From positions 682,001 to 746,000 of the forward strand of contig NZ_AP019007.1 of NCBI RefSeq assembly GCF_009176645.1: 64,000 nt of DNA, in the 5' to 3' direction. Position 1 is the stretch's first letter. Each line of letters starts with the position of its first letter. The position numbers and the translations under genes were made by a program. Source of the stretch: Enterobacter oligotrophicus (GTDB lineage Bacteria; Pseudomonadota; Gammaproteobacteria; Enterobacterales; Enterobacteriaceae). The notes under the pieces are model-generated. The model searched no databases and was not told the origin of the DNA. It saw only the letters and a list, made by a program, of their open reading frames with translations. Of this stretch, positions 61,448 through 64,000 are shown piece after piece.

Positions 61448-62390
61448 CGCGATAGCGGTCATCCAGAAGCGTAAAGCGGAAGTGGTGCATCGATGAGATC
61501 ACCACTTCTTTGGTTTTAGTCACAAAGATGGCTTCAATATCGGGACGGGCTCGCAACGCAGCACAGCCCTTCTCCACGCCCATGCCGTACAGCAGCGTGG
61601 TCCAGATATCACCGTCGATGGACTCTTTTGACAGAATGGTGACGCTATCCAGTTCGTTATCCAGCGGATACCCGGTGCGCGGATCGAGGATGTGGTGGTA
61701 GCGTTTGCCGTTCTGTTCGAAGTAACGCTCGTAGGTTCCCGATGTCACGACGGATCGGTTTTCTACCGTCATCGACCCAATCAGCTCATTTTCCGCGAAC
61801 GGTTTTTTAAGCCCTACGTGCCAGCCCCCTTCCGGCGAGCCTAGCGTCTGAATATTACCGCCCAGGTTAATCAGGCCCAGCGTCGCACCTTCTTTACGAA
61901 GATAATCCCGCACGCGGTCGGCAATATACCCTTTAGCGATAGCCCCAAGATCAATCTCCATCCCGGCTTTTGCCAGAAACACGCTGCCGGAGGTTTCATC
62001 CAGCACCACATCTTCCGGACGGGTAATGCTAAGTAACGCGGCGATTTCATCGGCTGGCGGCACGCTGTCACCCTTAAAACCGATCTTCCAGCGCTTCACC
62101 AGCGGCCCAATCGCCAGGTTAAATGCGCTCTCTTTGAACAGGCTTGCCGCTTTTGCGCAGCGGATCAGTTCAAACACCGGGCGGCTGACGGCAACCGGGT
62201 GCTGACCGGCAGCATGGTTGATATCCATGACCTGCGAGTGGGCGCGATTGACGGTAAGCAGATCTTCATACTGCTTGATCAGGCGAAACACGCGGGAGGC
62301 GAGCGCCTCGTCATGGGAAAAGAGTTTCAGGAGGATGGGAGAGCCCATCAGGACGGCGGAATAGCTGTAAACGCGATGATCAGAAGACAT
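61428..62390 (-). CDS. FAD:protein FMN transferase, ApbE family
   Basis: A 320-residue flavin transferase that moves FMN from FAD onto a Thr/Ser of target proteins. Family marks: MGSPILLKLF, DLGAIAKGYIADRV, GGNIQTLGSPEGGWHVGLKKP, and the C-terminal HHILDPRTGYPLDNELDSVTI (landmark DPRTGYP). No signal peptide, so it acts in the cytoplasm, unlike the exported lipoprotein ApbE. Encoded just downstream of a flavoprotein with the ApbE target motif, its likely substrate. Confidence 0.92.
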   Translation of the reverse strand: MSSDHRVYSYSAVLMGSPILLKLFSHDEALASRVFRLIKQYEDLLTVNRAHSQVMDINHAAGQHPVAVSRPVFELIRCAKAASLFKESAFNLAIGPLVKRWKIGFKGDSVPPADEIAALLSITRPEDVVLDETSGSVFLAKAGMEIDLGAIAKGYIADRVRDYLRKEGATLGLINLGGNIQTLGSPEGGWHVGLKKPFAENELIGSMTVENRSVVTSGTYERYFEQNGKRYHHILDPRTGYPLDNELDSVTILSKESIDGDIWTTLLYGMGVEKGCAALRARPDIEAIFVTKTKEVVISSMHHFRFTLLDDRYRVTDNTV

Positions 62391-62413
62391 GGTGCAAGCT
62401 CCCTGGTTGAAAT

Positions 62414-62438
62414 GCCGGATACACGACGCGTATCCGGC
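62414..62438. repeat. REP-like palindrome between the flavoprotein and apbE genes
   Basis: GCCGGATAC (62414-62422) / GTATCCGGC (62430-62438), loop ACGACGC. REP-type core GCCGGAT; may protect the upstream mRNA or lower apbE expression. Confidence 0.6.
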
Positions 62439-62455
62439 AAACCATAACGGCTGAC

Positions 62456-64000
62456 TTATGCTCTTTTCGCGCGCATCGCCGCCTGATGTCCGGCAAGCGT
62501 ACCAAAAATAATGATGTCTGCCACTGCGTTACCGCCGATGCGGTTGCCACCGTGGATACCACCGACCACTTCACCGGCGGCAAACGCCCCTGGCAGCACG
62601 TTGTGGTTATTATCCAGCACGCAGGTTTCGGTGTTGATGGTCACGCCACCCATAGTGTGATGAACGCCCGGCGCAATCTGAATGGCGTAGAAAGGCCCTT
62701 CGTTGATCGGCGCACGCAGCGCGGTGGTACGGCCAAAGTCATCATCGTGCTGTTTTTCCACAAAACCGTTATAGCGTTCCAGCGTCGCCAGGAAGGTATG
62801 GTGATCCATCCCCAGTGCTTCAGCCAGTGCTTTTGGTGAACTGGCGCTGGTGACAAAGCCTTTGGCAATGTACTCATCCGCCGCTTTATTTTTAGTACGA
62901 ACATGCTCATCAAAGACGATGTAGGCATATTTCTCTGGCAGCGCGATGATTTGCGCGGACACTTTGTCGCGGGTCGACATTTCGTTGTAGAAACGGTTCC
63001 CCTGCTGATTCACCAGAATCGCCCCGCCACCGCGGATGGATTCAGAAATCAGGTACGACGTTTTCTGCTCGACGGTCGGGTGGATCTGAATTTCACCCAT
63101 ATCCACGGTGCCCGCCCCGATGCGTTCCAGCAGCGCGATGCCGCCACCGGTGGCCCCTTTGTGGTTGGTGGTAACGAACCCTGCCAGATCGGGACGGTAT
63201 TTCACCACCATCTGGCTGTTAGCGCTGAAGCCCCCCGTCGCCACAATCACACTTTTGGTTGCCACCGTGATGGCTTCATTCTCTTCGGTGGTCAGACGCA
63301 CGCCGGTCACTTCACCGTTTTCAAAAATAATATCGCTGACCGAGGTATCAAGCATCACGTCGATGTTACGTTTGTTAACGTTACGTACCAGGCCGCTGAT
63401 CAGATAGCCACCGACTGCAGAGCCGTCTTTCGGGCGGTGAGTACGGTCGATGCTCATCCCGCCGGTAGTGGTGATGTCGTTCAGCATGATACCGCGCGTT
63501 GCCAGCCACTCGATGGCCTCTGGCGCATTCTCCACGAAGCGGCGCAGCAGTTCCGGGTTGTTCTTGTTTCCGCCGCCTTGCAGCGTTTCCTGATAGAACA
63601 ACTCTTTGCTGTCCTGAATGCCTTTCACACGCTGGAAGCGAGTCTCTGCCGCGTTCATCCCGGCAGATGCTTTGATAGTGTTGCCGCCGATGGTCGGCAT
63701 TTTCTCGACAATCAGTACGCTCGCACCTTCATCGTGCGCCTGAATCGCTGCCGCCAGACCGGCCCCGCCGCTACCGACCACCACCACGTCCACGCTTTTG
63801 GTTTCGTTCGGGTCAACGCCCTCTTCCGCCGCCAGCGCTTTGCTGGATTTCAGCATGGCTTTTGATACCGCTTTTTTCACCGCTTCGCTCTGGCTGGTTG
63901 CGCCGGTGATGGCATCCACATGCGGCGTATTCGCATCCAGAATGCGGGTACGGATCTCTTCAAAGCTGGTAACGAACTCAACGTCTTCGCTCGGGCCAGA
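62456..64000 (-). CDS. Fumarate-reductase-type flavoprotein with FMN-bind domain (partial)
   Basis: The last 515 codons of a gene that begins beyond the window. In order: the end of an FMN_bind domain with ApbE target motif DAITGATS (63919-63896), then a FAD_binding_2 domain starting VVVVGSGGAGLAAAIQAHD. Active-site residues of soluble fumarate reductases are present: His in QIHPTV, Arg in STRDKVS, His in HHTMGG and Arg in GGNRIGGN. As I recall, a soluble NADH:fumarate oxidoreductase of Klebsiella pneumoniae has OYE-like, FMN_bind and FAD_binding_2 parts with a neighbouring ApbE; this fits, but the N-terminal part is not visible. The frame is open to position 64000, so an internal GTG start at 63919 is not right. 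Confidence 0.9.
   Translation of the reverse strand, partial: SGPSEDVEFVTSFEEIRTRILDANTPHVDAITGATSQSEAVKKAVSKAMLKSSKALAAEEGVDPNETKSVDVVVVGSGGAGLAAAIQAHDEGASVLIVEKMPTIGGNTIKASAGMNAAETRFQRVKGIQDSKELFYQETLQGGGNKNNPELLRRFVENAPEAIEWLATRGIMLNDITTTGGMSIDRTHRPKDGSAVGGYLISGLVRNVNKRNIDVMLDTSVSDIIFENGEVTGVRLTTEENEAITVATKSVIVATGGFSANSQMVVKYRPDLAGFVTTNHKGATGGGIALLERIGAGTVDMGEIQIHPTVEQKTSYLISESIRGGGAILVNQQGNRFYNEMSTRDKVSAQIIALPEKYAYIVFDEHVRTKNKAADEYIAKGFVTSASSPKALAEALGMDHHTFLATLERYNGFVEKQHDDDFGRTTALRAPINEGPFYAIQIAPGVHHTMGGVTINTETCVLDNNHNVLPGAFAAGEVVGGIHGGNRIGGNAVADIIIFGTLAGHQAAMRAKRA

Noticed and set aside
63896..63919. Internal start of the flavoprotein at GTG 63919
   Set aside because: The frame stays open to 64000 and codes for the rest of an FMN_bind domain, so the gene starts outside the window.

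Overview
The window is ordinary chromosomal backbone from a motile member of the Enterobacteriaceae, most like Enterobacter or close relatives such as Lelliottia or Leclercia. Gene order follows the E. coli K-12 segment araFGH - ftnB - azuC - yecJ - yecR - ftnA - tyrP - yecA - glyW/cysT/leuZ - pgsA - uvrC - uvrY - yecF - sdiA - tcyN/tcyL/dcyD/tcyJ - fliZ - fliA - fliC - fliDST - amyA - yedD - fliE - fliF..fliR - rcsA - dsrB - yodD - dsrA - yedP - dgcQ - yodC - yedI - yedA - vsr - dcm - yedJ. Protein similarity to the E. coli versions is high almost throughout. Differences are added or missing accessory genes. Genus is inferred from gene content and recalled sequences, not from a search.

Layout: (1) 1-3.8 kb, arabinose ABC transporter araFGH (araH cut by the window start) and a DJ-1/PfpI protein. 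(2) 4.3-12.6 kb, two ferritins (ftnB, ftnA), a Dcu-type C4-dicarboxylate transporter, yecJ, the small-protein/sRNA gene azuC, an MFS exporter, an RpiB-like isomerase, lipoprotein yecR, tyrosine permease tyrP and yecA. (3) 12.6-19.4 kb, an insertion relative to K-12 beside the tRNA cluster: a complete LIV-type branched-chain amino-acid ABC transporter, a secreted protein of unknown function and an Hsp20 chaperone. (4) 19.5-28.1 kb, three tRNAs, pgsA, uvrC-uvrY, yecF, the LuxR-type regulator sdiA and the cystine/D-cysteine system. (5) 28.2-47.3 kb, flagellar regions IIIa and IIIb: regulators fliA/fliZ, flagellin fliC, cap and chaperones fliDST, amyA and yedD, then fliE divergent from fliFGHIJK and fliLMNOPQR. 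(6) 47.5-56.6 kb, rcsA, the sRNA gene dsrA, small proteins, a diguanylate cyclase, a DMT permease, and the Dcm methylase with Vsr repair endonuclease. (7) 56.8-64 kb, an OmpS-like porin, a MurQ-like SIS protein, and a cluster of DcuS/DcuR-like two-component genes, a cytosolic ApbE flavin transferase and a flavin-linked fumarate-reductase-type flavoprotein that runs off the end.

How it works together: fliA drives class 3 promoters, and near-consensus sigma-28 promoters are visible for both fliC and fliD. FliS and FliT serve FliC and FliD. FliE to FliR build the basal body, switch and export gate. RcsA, with RcsB, and DsrA link to capsule and RpoS control. The right-end cluster looks like a fumarate-responsive redox unit: a DcuS-like sensor with an intact C4-dicarboxylate pocket, its regulator, a fumarate-reducing flavoprotein with a covalent-FMN motif, and the ApbE that would attach the FMN. 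The Dcu transporter at 5 kb may supply the same substrate.

I found no IS element, prophage, CRISPR array or toxin-antitoxin pair. The most interesting parts are the fumarate reductase cluster, the altered MurQ-like enzyme, the porin with a changed constriction loop, tandem CRP-like sites at azuC, and a possible RNA thermometer ahead of hsp20.
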